Positions 25,144 to 36,806 of a stretch of DNA of 64,000 nucleotides are shown here, one piece after another; within the stretch, counting starts at the first letter, position 1; every line of letters starts with the position of its first letter. The notes under the pieces are model-generated. The model saw nothing but the letters and a program-made list of their open reading frames with translations. It had not been told where the DNA came from and searched no databases. The position numbers and the translations under genes were made by a program. The DNA comes from Phytoseiulus persimilis (Eukaryota > Arthropoda > Arachnida > Mesostigmata > Phytoseiidae), in contig CM075101.1 of assembly GCA_037576195.1 (NCBI GenBank), positions 31,434,001 to 31,498,000 on the forward strand, in the 5' to 3' direction.

Positions 25144-28100
25144 CACACTTTAGTGACAAAGCACGACATAAATCACAGATTAGGCAAACAGAGAAAGAGT
25201 TCAGGGCTCTGTTATCTGGAGAAACAACACCGTGAAAGCCCGGCTTTCCGACCGACTCCCTATCCGTGGACTTTTCCAATTATTTCCATTGTGTGGAACG
25301 CTTCCAGCAACCAGGAGATCCGGAGTTGTCACCATCCCGCGAATTTATCGACTGTCGGACGGAGCCCGTCATCGGAACGATTCAGGCCAGCTGTGAAGTA
25401 TCGAGCGCATTGGATACTCGATGCGAATTGATTCCGCACTTGATTCGGATCCAAATAATTGATACCGGACGACGATGCGAAGGGGAGTCGATGGGAGGAA
25501 ATCTCTCGGTTTGCTGGAAGCGAAACAGGCTAGCGAGCGATAACATATATCCCTCTTGATAAGTGGTGATAATAAACTGCTCTAATTTATTCAGACAGTT
25601 TCGGGTTGTTCTGATCGAAAGCGCAGAGGCTCCAAGCGCATCATTCCGTTCCGGGCACTCTGGACAACCGTTGTTCACCCATTCTTCAGCACCTGCCCAC
25701 GGATACCCTCAAAAAACTCGAACCACGGAACGACATGGGGTCCAGTGCTGTCCGAGACCGAATTATGGATCAATGTTTATGACTGCACCTCCTGATTTCC
25801 AAGAGTCGCAGTCTTCGTGTTCGCGTTTGTCGAATCGGCTCGAGCGAACACGACGACTTATCCATCGATCGTTGGAGATTATTTTTACGGATTGTTTCAA
25901 ACAGAGGAGCCCAGTGTGATTTTCGGATTATCCTCTCGCCCGCCTACCATCAGCAGCGGTGTGCGTCGGCCTGAGGGATCCGCTATGTTTTTTTTTTCTT
26001 TCGCTTTTCCCAGTGGTTTGACGTCGAGGACCCCGTTGGGTTGAGTCCAAATCCGTTCGTTGTGAGCATCGGCGGGATAAATGAACCCGCTCCTGAAGAC
26101 GCACGCAGTCCCTGAACATGACTTTTCTAACAGACGATCTCTCCTCGAGTCGGAGTACTCTGTTGCCGGTCGGCTTCTATCGAAGCACCTGTAATGGAGG
26201 ACTTCGCTGCGTCGTCCATTCCGCAGTCCACGGAATTATGTTCAGGGCATCGAGAGCCTTGTGTCGGCCGGCACGATGCAGAATGTACGTGCGACAGCTC
26301 AGGATGAGCTTTGGTTCTCCAAAACCACGTGCAGCCTCAAATAGACTGAACGTTCGTTTACTCCACAGGGAGCATGAGAAGCGGAATCAAGTCTAATGAT
26401 TCTAATTAATCCTGGAATAGATGAGCCACGACTATCAGGTAATGTCCTTCCATGTCTCGTACCCGGTAAATCAGTCCGAGCACAAGACAGCGGAATGACA
26501 GAGACCCTTCTAAGCGAGGGTCGAGCTGTGCGGTCATGCAAGATCGGAGGAACCAGCGGAGCTCTGGTCGAGGGAGAACGGATGAAATTTCAAGAGTTGC
26601 AAACAATTCTTCCTTTATTTTCGTTCCTGTCTCAGAAGAACCGGACGACTGGGAAACCGACCATCAAAGTAATCAGGACCCAGCCGACAGATTCATAGGT
26701 ATCTCGTTTTTGACTTTCCCTCGGACATTATTAAATAAGCTTACAATCGCTTGTATCATCGTCCTTGACATCATCGGATAATCAGCTCTCCTTCCATCCA
26801 ATTTCCATAATAACTTACTGACAAGGGCGGTAGGCAGAGGAAACGCGCGTCGCGACTTTTGAGCTTTTTTGCTTGCTCCGTCGATGTCTAGTCTCGACCA
26901 AGCTCAGGATTCGATGAAAACCAGCGATTTCGAGGGAAATCTACACGAATTTTCGGGGACAGTCGCGGGTCATAAGGAAGAAAGAATCGAGCCGTCTTCA
27001 GAAAGTTGTCGAATCTGCCGCCGCCGTCGTTGCCATCTTCAGAGCAAAAGCATAGTCACCCCTCTCAAGAGATCTTTGTGTATTTGCCCGTCAAGAACAG
27101 CGTTTCCGTTGGCCAAACAGAGGAGTTTGCCGGCAACGCCCGGCAATTTCAATTTTTTTTCCTCCTTCTAAAACGAGACGGAGAAGAAGTAAAAGGGAGC
27201 TTCGACCGTCCAGTTACTGTTGTTGCTTTTGGCGTTGGTGGCGGCTGCGGCGGCAGTGTCGCCGCGGCAAAGCCTTCTACAGTTCTTCCGCGACTCTTTT
27301 TCTTGCGTTCCTTCGCGGCCATTGCTGGCAAGTGACCGCAAACCCAGATCATCAGCAACAACAACCATAACAACGACTCTTTCGGTGAAAAAATCAAAGA
27401 GCGAAGGCGTTTTCTTTTCTGTGACCATGCAGACGACGGCATCGACACTGTTGGCGAGGATTTGATTCGAACGCGAGTTCCTTAGCCTGTGTTTGCTCTC
27501 CAGCGAGCCTACGAATCGGAACAAATTACGCTCCCTGAATATTTCTGAACGTCTCGAACTTCCGGATTCAAGTCGACTCGATTCGTTTCTTCCCTCGGAT
27601 CACCGCCTCCCGGATCAGATTCATCGACGACGCGGCGATCTCCGCCTACCGCTTGACTACTTATTTGTACACTATATACATTTGAATACAACTGCCCCGG
27701 TCGAGTGGCTCGCGTTCTGGCTCGCTGGCGAGCGGGCAGGCAGGCAGACAGACTGACAAGTGGCGCGAGAATTCTGTTTCAGCTTCATTTGTTCACCCTC
27801 CGAGGCGATCTCGACGAAGGGAACATAGTCAGAGAGTTTGAAAGAGCGTCGCTGTACTCCGTGGTGCTTCGTTGACATCTACATCCCAAGTCTCCTAGAA
27901 GATCCCAATGACCGACAGGGGTATTGCTTCAGAATTGAGTGGTGGTTCCAGAGCTTCGAAATAGGAATCGATATGTTTGTGTGACTTCACCGTGAGTTAC
28001 TGCCGCAAACGCTGCCGCAGATGCCGCCGCGAACATCGGCGCGGACGCCGAAACCACCGAGGGCCTGACTTAGAATTGGCGGTCCCTTGGACCAAACAAG

Positions 28101-28500
28101 AGCGACCTTTGCACGAACTTCCATTCGAACCGCTTCCGCCATTGAGGTGAGTGCGGGCAAACGGCTGGAAACGTCGGTAGGTCGCCGGCTCCCTTGTCGG
28201 GGAATCTACTTTGCTCAAATCTATGTACATCACTTATTGCTTGGAATAGAGCTATCTCGCTAGCCCTCGTTCAGTTTCGATATTTTTGCATCGCCTTCCA
28301 GCATTGTTTTCCTCGTTTCGTATCGTTCCTACCCCGCATGAAGGTTTCCTTCCCGTTCACCAGTATGCATACAAACAGTCAGAGATCACAGACAACATAC
28401 GGCCCCTCCTTTGCTGGCGGCCGTTAATCAATCGGAGTGGAGACAGCGAGAGCCGTAATGGCGTCGGTCAGTGAAGGACGCCGTCGAGCACTCGTTGACA
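25144..28500. other. Region between the 25.1-kb candidate and the anchor gene's stop
   Basis: Frames are all 118 codons or shorter. A TTGAG|GTGAGT on the plus strand at 28147 follows an open stretch with Ala/Arg-rich triplet-like sequence, but no acceptor partner was found. The 3' UTR of the anchor gene should lie at the high end of this interval. Confidence 0.5.
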
Positions 28501-29066
28501 TCACGTATTCGAATATGGCGACATATCCTGCGGCTCACTGTACACTGAGGGGTATTGCGCTTGTTGGCGTTGTGAAGGTAGCATTTGCCGCGGTCCTCCG
28601 TTGACCCCGACGGGCAGACGTCCGCCCGTCGCGTACTGTCGCTGAGGCTGTTGGACACTTACGACAGGCATTCGCCGCTGACACCCATTGAGCCGATCCA
28701 TGGTGTACGGCAAACGTGGCGACTGGTGGACCTCATCGTCGATCACCGCGTAGATGTTCTCCGTCACGGGCCCCGTGCTCTGATAGGGATGAAGGAGCGT
28801 CCTTCGTGTCAATGTGTTCGCTTGCTGTTGCTGCAACTGATGCTGCTGCTGTTGTTGTAGATGGTGATGATGATTTAGGGCTTGTTGCTGAGACGGCTGC
28901 TGACCGGGGATCCCCCGCCCCTGGCCGTTCGGAGGGAAGGCCAGCGGTGTCTTGGACTGGTAGTAGCTCTGCTTCGGTTCGAGACTGTGCCCGTACTGCA
29001 TGTTGCTGTTGAGCTCCATCGAATCGGATGAGCAGCTCTGCTTCCGGCCCGACTCCAGATCGCCAC
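28501..29066 (-). CDS. Exon 4 (last coding exon) of the membrane-protein gene
   Basis: It is 566 nt, entered in phase 1 after acceptor GAATTCCAG, and ends with TGA. It encodes residues 238-424 after the split Gly237. The Q/H-rich block is written with mixed CAG and CAA codons plus CAT/CAC, so it is not a pure microsatellite. Tyrosine-containing motifs (QSYYQ, HPYQ, ENIYAVI, SVYSEPQ) suggest a phosphorylatable tail. A GTAAGT inside the exon at 28670-28665 could serve as an internal donor. I see no AATAAA in the first 250 nt downstream. Confidence 0.83.
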
Positions 29067-32000
29067 CTGGAATTCGAAATGGATGAATTATGGTTTCTGC
29101 TCGGCAAACCAGAAAAAATATACATCTGCGCCTCGAGCGAAGCCTTCCACTTGTTCTTCGATCGTTTTCCCCCTCCATCGTTGTCGCCGCCAGCGTCTTC
29201 CCTCGAATGACAGGCAGAGATAACGTTGATGATGTAGAGGATTTCTCTAGAAATTCGCCCCGAACATATCGTTTCACAGGAAACCCCTTGACCTCATCGC
29301 CTGTCGTAAAATGTCGCTAATCTCCAGCGTCGAGCGAGATTCGACTCCGCTCCGGACGAATCGGCGGTCGCTCGCTCGATCGGTCGGTCGAACCGACGGA
29401 CGACCGGAAAACTGAACGGCGAAGTCGGCTGGGTTTGCAGCTTCGGGGACCACCACGAAAATACTGTTGCTTCCGAAAGGAGACGAAGAAAAAGCGCCAC
29501 CACCAAGACGGCGACGAGCAGGATACTTTTGGGAAGTGAACAGAAAATGAGCTGCGGAAAGCCAGAGACTACGCCAGATCCACGTTCTGGAGCGGCCGAG
29601 CGGGAGAACCGGCGCGCGGCGGGCGAACGAGTGTCGGTCGGGCGCAACTCATAAAAATAATGTATTAGTTAGATTTACACGAACCGGGTCATCGCCCAAT
29701 TCGTGATGCCGATTAATTAAATACCGAACACAAAATCACCTTCGACGCCGCCGCCGCGACCGTAGCTGCCACCGTTGTTCACAACGGGCAGGAAAATCCG
29801 CGGCACGGACCCAGCTCTCTTCTCCCTCACACATCTGTCTGTGCATAGCGGGAGAAGCCGCGAGAGAACAAATAGTACACGCTGTACTACACTGTGCAAA
29901 CAGCACGATCGGGGATTTCCGCTGCGGGAAACCGTGAGCTCGCGGTTGCCGAGCGATGCTATGCAAGAATCAAAATACGGATTCTCCCTTCCCATTCATG
30001 CTTCCGTAGCGCCATTCGAACCAGGATTTCATGCGAGCTTTGAGCGAGTTCCCGTTCCGAACGTTTCGATACGAAATTCATGATCGGGACGGCGGGCGCC
30101 TCTGGGGCGGTCATGTGGAGGCGCTCTAGAATATGCGAGAGCTTCGAATGCAGAATCGATCCGAAAGTTCTCCCGTCATTGCTCGTTTCCGCGCTCCATG
30201 GCATTTTCGCCGGCTTCTTGCGTCGGACTTAGCATGGTTATCGTTTGATGAATTTTTTTCGCCGTCTCAGGATGAGGCATCGCGTGAGCCGGTGGTGACG
30301 GAGAACACGCCTTGGACTCTTCTCTTAAAAATAAAGGGATTCGCCAGCCGCGCCCCTCCGGATTCGCCTCGGGCCCTGAAATTCTACTGCGATAAAAATC
30401 ATTTGCCCCGTTGTTCCCTTTCGCCTTCAAACTGATATTGATTCAATATTTTGATCTTTTATCGAGAGATCGGATCGATAAGTCGACCGAGCCAACCGCC
30501 ACCGACGGCGTTCCCGATTCGTTAGGCTTGCAGATTAAATGCATGCATCGATCGCTTGCGCAGACAGATACGAATGAGAGCGAGAATTCATGGGAACTCG
30601 CGGAAAAACATCCACAATTCTCATGCTCGAGGTTTCTTGTCTGTCTGAGAGAGTTTGTTGCCATGTCCGTCAATCTTCCATATCTGGGTCTGATTATTCG
30701 TCTGCGCGGCGGTCGTGTTCTCCGTTGCGTTATCTGCCCGGGGAGAAACTTGCGATGGTGCAGCAATACACCGCGCGTTCGAGCATGTGCTTCTCGCCAA
30801 CAGACGCCAAGTCAGCAATCCTCGTCCGTCTGATTGGAGGAGTGAGCGCACCCGATGCAAATAAGAGTTGACAACGACTCGAGCAGTCGAATCAATGAAG
30901 TCAACCAGTTCGCCATCCAGTCAGTCAATCACAACAGGAGCCGAGCGCTGCCGCGAGGTGGGGTTCCAGAAAAGCGAATCAAGCATCAAAAAGTACCGTG
31001 GCGAGAATAAACACAGAGGAGCTCCTCATCGCCGGTGGGTGATGATTGCTCGTGAGTGAGTCTTTTTTTTTCTGCGGTACGTGAACTGAATGTGGCATTA
31101 TTCTATTCATTTCTTCTGTGTCTCTCGTCCTGTCGACGCTCTGCCGTCGATAGTGGCCGCTCCGTTCCGCCGGCTCGAAGACGAAGATGGCTAGAAGTAA
31201 ACATTCAAATCCAAGCGAGCCGGAGGCCGGCCAGCAACCAGCTAGTCAGGCACATTCTATCGATTGTAAATCAGCCAAAAGTCGAAGGCGACGCATTAAC
31301 GACCCCAAAAGCTGCTGCTGACGACGACGACTGCAGCTACGGAGGGTCTTTCAGAAGTCCAGTCAGTTCGTTGGATACCTATCGCTCATCCAGCGCAGCA
31401 ACGTCTGGTCCGTTTTGGATCGAACACTAGACGTACATATAATAGCAGCAAAACCGCGCACCGGAATCACGCTTGCGCAGAAGCAATCGAAGCCGATTCG
31501 TTCTTTGAAGCTCCGAAGAGAGGAGTCTGGCTGAGGAGAGGACGCGGACTCACCGTGCTCATCGTCTTGCCGATCCTGGTCGAGGACTTGCTCGTAGATC
31601 GGGTTGTACTGTTCTTTGTTGGCGCTCGTGGGTTTTCTCCGTTGCGACCTTTGGGGATCGTTCAAAGAAATCACAGACGGAGTGACTATCCCACGGAACG
31701 CTGATGGCAGCGTCGTAATGCCCTGCTGGCCGTAAGATCCGCACTTGACATCGGAAAGCTGTAAAATATCAGAGAGCGGTTAGTGACGCGACGACAGAGG
31801 GGAATAGAAGTCCTCACGGAGGTATTATGTCATGAGTTGATGGGTCGAGCGGTTTCGCGCCGGTGATCGCGGAACACCAGTGTTTGAGTTCTGAGTGCGG
31901 CGGTGATCTGTCTGTTGGAGTCATATCTACGAGTTGACAACTTCTGATCGTTGTCGTTGAGCGGATGAGATCGCGTAGATGAGCACTCACCTCAATAGGA

Positions 32001-34872
32001 TTGAGGCCATCGCCCTGCAGGAACGGATGTAGGGTTGCCGTGTGATTTGAATTTAACAACAGAGGATTGATTCCCGGAGTGGAAATCTGCGATTGACCAG
32101 GCGCTCCCGGGACCTGATTCGTTTTGCATGGTAGAAAATGCTCGACCTTCTTCTTGTGCCTAGAAAAAAAAATGCACAACGTTTTAGAGCACGATAAATA
32201 ATTTTGGATCGTCCGAAGCTCGTGCCGTTCATCGATTAGAGGTGTTTCGCTCCGCTCCAAGGCAGACCACAGAAGGGAGAAAAGAACAAGAGCGCGCGCA
32301 CGGATACTTGAGATTGTCCACGGGAGCCGGCACGCTCGACGCGGGCGGCACTTGTCGTAACCATCATGTGGATGGTCACGATTCCCACACGTCGGCTGAT
32401 ACTCGTAGGTGAATCCGTCCAGAGCATCGAGCAATCCGAGAAGCGCTTGCCAGCCTCTCGACGGCTCTCTCATCCACCGCCCTTCATGGAAGACTAGCAA
32501 AGTTCAAGGGGCAAACGTTTTCTCTCCGTTCGTACTCATTCGAGGGTTACTAGGCGGTCGATGGATGGCAGAGGATCGGACACAGTGCGGCATCTTAGCG
32601 CGGTTCCAGGGCGCGGACACCACACAGTGATCCCTTCAACGAGCTAGCACAGAATAAATTCTGAGTGCTCGTTGCGCATTCGCAGTCAGTCCTAGCACCT
32701 AGGGCCGCTGGCTCTCAGACGGCAGCCGGGTGTCGGGCGGCTGTCGGCATTAATATCGTCATCATATTTCTCTCTTTCCGTTTATATGTCTACTTTATAT
32801 GGAAATGACCGCCAATTACACAGACGGTCGCTGCTACCTCCGTTGGTGCTACCGTTATCGCTGTGTGAAGCAGCGTGAAGCCGCCGAGCGGAATGAGCCG
32901 AGTGCAACATTGTCTAGACGCTTGTTTACAGTGCGTGTAACCAAGGTACGTAGGAAAAAACGTACAGAAGAGCCGCACCGCGGTCGCAGAGGGAAATACG
33001 AGCGGGGGGAAAAAACACTCCGCCGACTGCTGTAGATGTTAATCGAGACCGAGGGGCGGAGATCTTCGTCCCAGCAGCTTCCGGTTCCAGCCCTGTGGAA
33101 CCCTCGAGAGAGCGACGGTCGCGAGAGCGCACGCAAGTCAGGGATACAGTCAGAGGGTTGGTGTCGATTACCGAAGAAATTCCTTCCGGAAGACTACTTC
33201 GCCGAGTAGGCGTTTTGAGATTGCACTCGGCTTGTCGAACTATATTGAATCGCGGACGCGGCACGTATCCGCCAAAGACGAGTGAGAAAACGACCCCGAC
33301 TCCTTTTGGCCTTCGACCGAATCTGACGAGCCACAATCTGACAGGAGGGGCTTGAGTTGAGCCCGTGAAGCGAAACGTCAGGTATGATCTCCTTCACGCA
33401 AGCGGCCAGTCGGGAAGGCACGCGGCCGGGATCAAAACGCGCCATCATCCGTGGAGCCCTCGCGTCATGAAGTTGATTCATAATCGTCTCTTGAAACACC
33501 TCACTGCAACACGCGCTTCGAGTCTGCGAGCAGCGCTCCGATTTTCCGGAGTTTGCAGCACCCTTCCAGTTCCGGACGTTCCGTCTCGATACGAAGCTCC
33601 TGCACGGAATCGTGCGAAGGGCTGAGTGACCGGATTCCCGGGTCAACAGTACGATGATTGACCGAGCCGCCGGATGTGTGATCTGCAAACAGACCCGAGT
33701 CCACCGTGGTCGAACTCGCCTAACAAGGAAGCCATCGGGCGAATTGAAGCAATCCGAGCGTTCACTAACAGTTCGTGCCCGATGCTCCCTCTTCGAGCGG
33801 AGTTGGTGGCGACCGAGGATAGCTCGCCCAGAGGCAGATAGTGGCGATGGACGGACGGAGGGAGCTCCGAATAGATGGACGATTGAGTGGGGAGATAGAT
33901 AAACCAGCTAGCAGGCTAGCTAGCTAGCCGGTCGACCGACCAACCGGAGGACGAACCGACCGGGAGAAAAACGACAGTAGCGGGGAGTACGTGACGCACG
34001 ATTCCATCTGTACACAAAGGTTTCATTTGATACGACATAGCGTAGCACAACGTGCTCTGCCATCGGACGCCCCAGAGATCCGAAACGAACCCACCATGCC
34101 CCCACGGTGCCCTGCGCCCAGAAATCTCCAAATTGTAGGGGCTGGGGGAGCAGTCGAGCGGGCGAGCAGCAACTCAGCCCTGGCCGGTCACAAAGAGAAG
34201 CAAGCGATTCAACGACCGGAGCGTGCTCACCTAGGAGAGCAAGGACGGCACGTTAGATGGCCGACACAATACAATGCCGCCATATCATCATGAACATCAT
34301 CACCGCCAGGACGAGGCTTGGCAGCGAAAGCACCGTCACAGCGAGTTCATCGACGTTTGCCGGGGCAGCGCGGCGCGCTCGATGGGAATCGAATTCGCTG
34401 TTTTCAATACGGAGGCGGAACTCTTGATTACGCTGTTACGCGCCCCTTTACACGTCCCCCCCCCCTACCCCCTGCCTAGCTCTTTGAAATACACACTCCC
34501 AAACAGAACCCCGTGCTGAAGGGGAAAGGATACTCACTTGCAAAATAGGAAAATTCCGACCATGGTGAGCGTGAGCAGAATGGCACAGCATATCGTGAAG
34601 ACAGGAAACGCTGACGGGCCCAGGAGTGAACTAAGTGCCCGGTCGCCCGTTAGCTGACTGGCAGGACAAAATTGAAGATCGTCCGAGATCAGGCCGGCCG
34701 CGCAAACGCCTGGCGGTGCCGGCGGTGGTGGAACAAACTCGGGCGGAGCTGGTAATAGATCAGCGCAGCGTCCGGACGAGCTGCAGCGAAAGTAGACGAG
34801 CTCATCGTCCTCTTCGTCGGGCGCCCATTGCCAGAGCCCCGCGTCGCTCCAGTCAGTCCAGTGCTGCTCCAT
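28501..34872 (-). CDS. Multi-exon gene for an unrecognised single-pass membrane protein (424 aa, joined exons)
   Basis: Four minus-strand exons join without breaking frame: 34872-34538, 32159-31991, 31758-31554 and 29066-28501 (stop TGA at 28501-28503). Donors are GTGAGT in all three cases; acceptors are TTCTAG, TTACAG and TTCCAG; phases are 2, 0 and 1 and agree at every junction. Residues 1-88 form a short acidic, tryptophan-rich, proline-rich segment with cysteines at 30, 36, 57 and 69. Residues 89-110 are a hydrophobic membrane span followed at once by KHKKK, so the C-terminus should be cytoplasmic (positive-inside rule). The tail has NPIY at 220-223 (a PTB/endocytic NPxY-type motif), a Q/H-rich block at about 292-319, tyrosines in ENIY (Y342) and near the end, and finishes SPYSNT. 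No family recognised; probably a receptor or adhesion-like protein (inference). Start ATG 34872-34870 is the first in-frame Met after an in-frame TGA at 34920-34918; without a signal peptide it would insert as a reverse anchor, or an upstream exon is missing. Confidence 0.83.
29067..31553 (-). other. Intron 3 of the membrane-protein gene
   Basis: This is a 2,487-nt GT-AG intron. It contains open frames on the opposite strand, notably one starting with ATG at 30895 that reaches a GTGAGT at 31055 and another open to 31430. Neither can be told from chance. It also contains GACGAC-type triplets near 31320. No nested gene is claimed. Confidence 0.75.
31554..31758 (-). CDS. Exon 3 of the membrane-protein gene (carries NPIY)
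   Basis: It is 205 nt, phase 0 in and phase 1 out, with acceptor TTTTACAG and donor GTGAGTCC. It encodes residues 169-236. NPIYEQV sits near its end and gives the tail an NPxY signal, known in other proteins to bind PTB domains or clathrin adaptors. The flanking sequence is rich in S, R and K upstream and acidic (DQDRQDDE) downstream. Confidence 0.85.
31991..32159 (-). CDS. Exon 2 of the membrane-protein gene
   Basis: It is 169 nt, phase 2 in and phase 0 out, with a long polypyrimidine acceptor (T-run then CTAG) and a GAG|GTGAGT donor. It encodes residues 113-168, starting HKKKVEHF, the basic stop-transfer sequence just after the membrane span, followed by a polar segment containing NSNHT. 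Confidence 0.85.
32160..34537 (-). other. Intron 1 of the membrane-protein gene
   Basis: This is a 2,378-nt GT-AG intron between the exon ending in the membrane span and the exon starting HKKK. It contains the GCTA/CCGA tetranucleotide tract near 33905-33960 and a C-run near 34460. No coding frame in it is convincing. Confidence 0.75.
33905..33955. repeat. GCTA then CCGA/CCAA tetranucleotide tract
   Basis: Runs of GCTA pass into CCGGTCGACCGACC-type units. It lies inside intron 1 of the anchor gene. Confidence 0.65.
34538..34872 (-). CDS. Exon 1 (first coding exon seen) of the membrane-protein gene
   Basis: This exon encodes residues 1-111 plus two bases of codon 112. It holds the outer segment, a proline-rich stretch (about 41-54), four cysteines and the membrane span, and ends in a GTGAGTAT donor (phase 2). 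The frame runs straight into the donor, where TGA would otherwise stop it. Third codon positions are C/G-rich. An acceptor-like GCTGAGCAG ending at 34915 could extend the exon upstream in phase 1 by about 14 codons, which would place the true start in an exon I cannot identify. Confidence 0.8.
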
Positions 34873-35407
34873 TGCGTTCGATTCAACTGTGGACCTCGAC
34901 TCCACAGCATCATCTGCTCAGCCAACTGCGATGACAGTTCATCCCACCTGCAACGAAGGGAAAAGTTACTCCGAATTGTCTCCAGAGCGTTCGCCGTCGA
35001 CCACCTGGTGGAAGTCGCACGTTCCCGGATGGAAGAGAACGAGGGCGAGCGCGCCCGGACTCGTAGCCGCACGGACGTTTGCAAGCAACAAGGCCCGTCG
35101 GACGGCCTATTTGCCTAATAAGCAGGAAGAGATCTGACTCAGGTTGGGCTTGCGAGCGTCGTCGGCGGGCCGCGGCCAAAGTCGCAGAAGACACTGAGGT
35201 AACAAGTGGGCCATTATGGCCCACCGTCCGCTCGCCGTCGACTCCGCCCGGATCTCCGCTCACCCCCTCCACGAACCCCTTCCTCGTTCCTCTCCTTAGC
35301 TCCAGCCACCCTCCCTGAACGAGATGGATAAACCCAAGAATGAAACCTAAATGGCTTTCAGGCCCGCTACGAAGGCTCTGAACGCCATTCAGAGTTCGGT
35401 GGATGCT

Positions 35408-35430
35408 TTGCTCGCTCGCTCGCTCGCTCA
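35408..35430. repeat. (GCTC)n tract
   Basis: About five GCTC units upstream of the anchor gene. Confidence 0.7.
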
Positions 35431-36744
35431 ACCGTTCGCTAGACATCTTAAGAAAAATAATAACAACGGGCACTGAAAACAGTCGTACGCTGTCTCCTGA
35501 TTCGAAGAGACACGGGAAGGATTCTCCCGGAGGACGATCTTTCATGGCTGCAGCTCAAAGCCCTCGCCATCCCGAACACGGGATTGTCCCCGCCGCGGCA
35601 TCGTTCTATAAATAAACTTATTCATCAGAGGCTGTCATCGACAAGCCACAGCAGCGAGAATTCCCGCCACATCTTGTCCCCTCTTTTCCTTTTCGAGGGA
35701 AGAACCACACGCTCGGTCTCTCCAGTACGTGCTCGCTCTTCCTCGCTTGCCCGCTGTCGTCGTCGTCACCACCGTGCGCTTTCTGAGGATTCTCCGGGAA
35801 CGCTCAGCTTCGAGCGTGCTTGCCCCACTGGCACGTTGGGCGGTCAATTCGACAGCGGGCTGCGGCAACAACGCCGGTCGAAGTGGTGCTGGTGAACAGC
35901 TCTTGCATGGACATCGATCCGCGAGAGGAGAAATAGAAGATGATGAACAGAGTAAACGGACTGACGACGAAGAGCCCGCATCCACCGCAGCGAGAAAGCC
36001 GGCCGGGAAAGGTGTCCGTTCATCTTTTCTCTACGACGAGCTGCATTTTTAGAGCACTTTGTCATCAACATGCTTCGCTTATGTGCAGCCCAAGTAACCT
36101 GCCAACCTGCCTGCCAGCCTGACTGCTAGCTAGCTAGTCTGGCTCGCAGCTCGTCAGACTGAACGACGAGAGGACGCCAAGCGCTGTGGCGTCATCATCA
36201 AGCGGGCTGGGAGGAGAATCTACGAGAAACGTCGCCCGAAACCGGCGCACAGCACAGGCGACCCGCTCGGCGTGGTGTTGAAACCCGTCAAGGCGGCAAG
36301 CCTCAGAAGTCTGTCAGAGGCGAATAGCGAATGAGATTTCCTCGAGAGTCACTCCTCTCTATCGATGGGAGTTCATGAATGCGCCGAGCTAAATGGCCAC
36401 GGATCGACTCAACGATATCCCGGACCGGGACACTCTGTTGCGGGAGACTATCCGTCTGAAAAGGGGGAGAACGAAGAAAAAATGAACAGGCGTACTTGTC
36501 CTTCTTCGTTCTTCTCTTTCGGTGCTTTGGGGCCGTAATTGATAGCTGACTGGCTAGCGAAAGAGCGAACGCTCCGTGGCTACTTCTGCTCGATGGAATC
36601 GCCAGCCGCGAGCGAAAGAACTCCAGCAACTTCTCATCCTTGTCTTCTTCTTCATTTTCTGATCCAATGCTTTTTTCTACAGCAAGGAGCTTCGATGTTC
36701 TGTCATTCTGCCAAACATTGACAGCTAACGTCTAACGGGTCCGC

Positions 36745-36806
36745 TGACTGACTGACTGACCGACTGCCTGCTTGCCAGCCCGCCGGCCGGCCGGCCGGCC
36801 GACCGG
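36745..36806. repeat. (TGAC)n followed by (CCGG)n compound tract
   Basis: TGAC units, degenerate CTGCC/TGCC units, then five or more CCGG units. A related CTGCC and GCTAG run sits near 36,105-36,136. Confidence 0.7.

Noticed and set aside
30868-31430. Plus-strand gene nested in intron 3 of the anchor gene
   Set aside because: Two open frames and one GTGAGT donor exist, but two competing readings look equally good and nothing ties them together.
34780-34820. LDL-receptor class A repeat suggested by YFRCSSSGRC in the outer segment
   Set aside because: Only four cysteines are present, and the acidic calcium-binding end of the repeat is missing; a proline-rich stretch follows instead.
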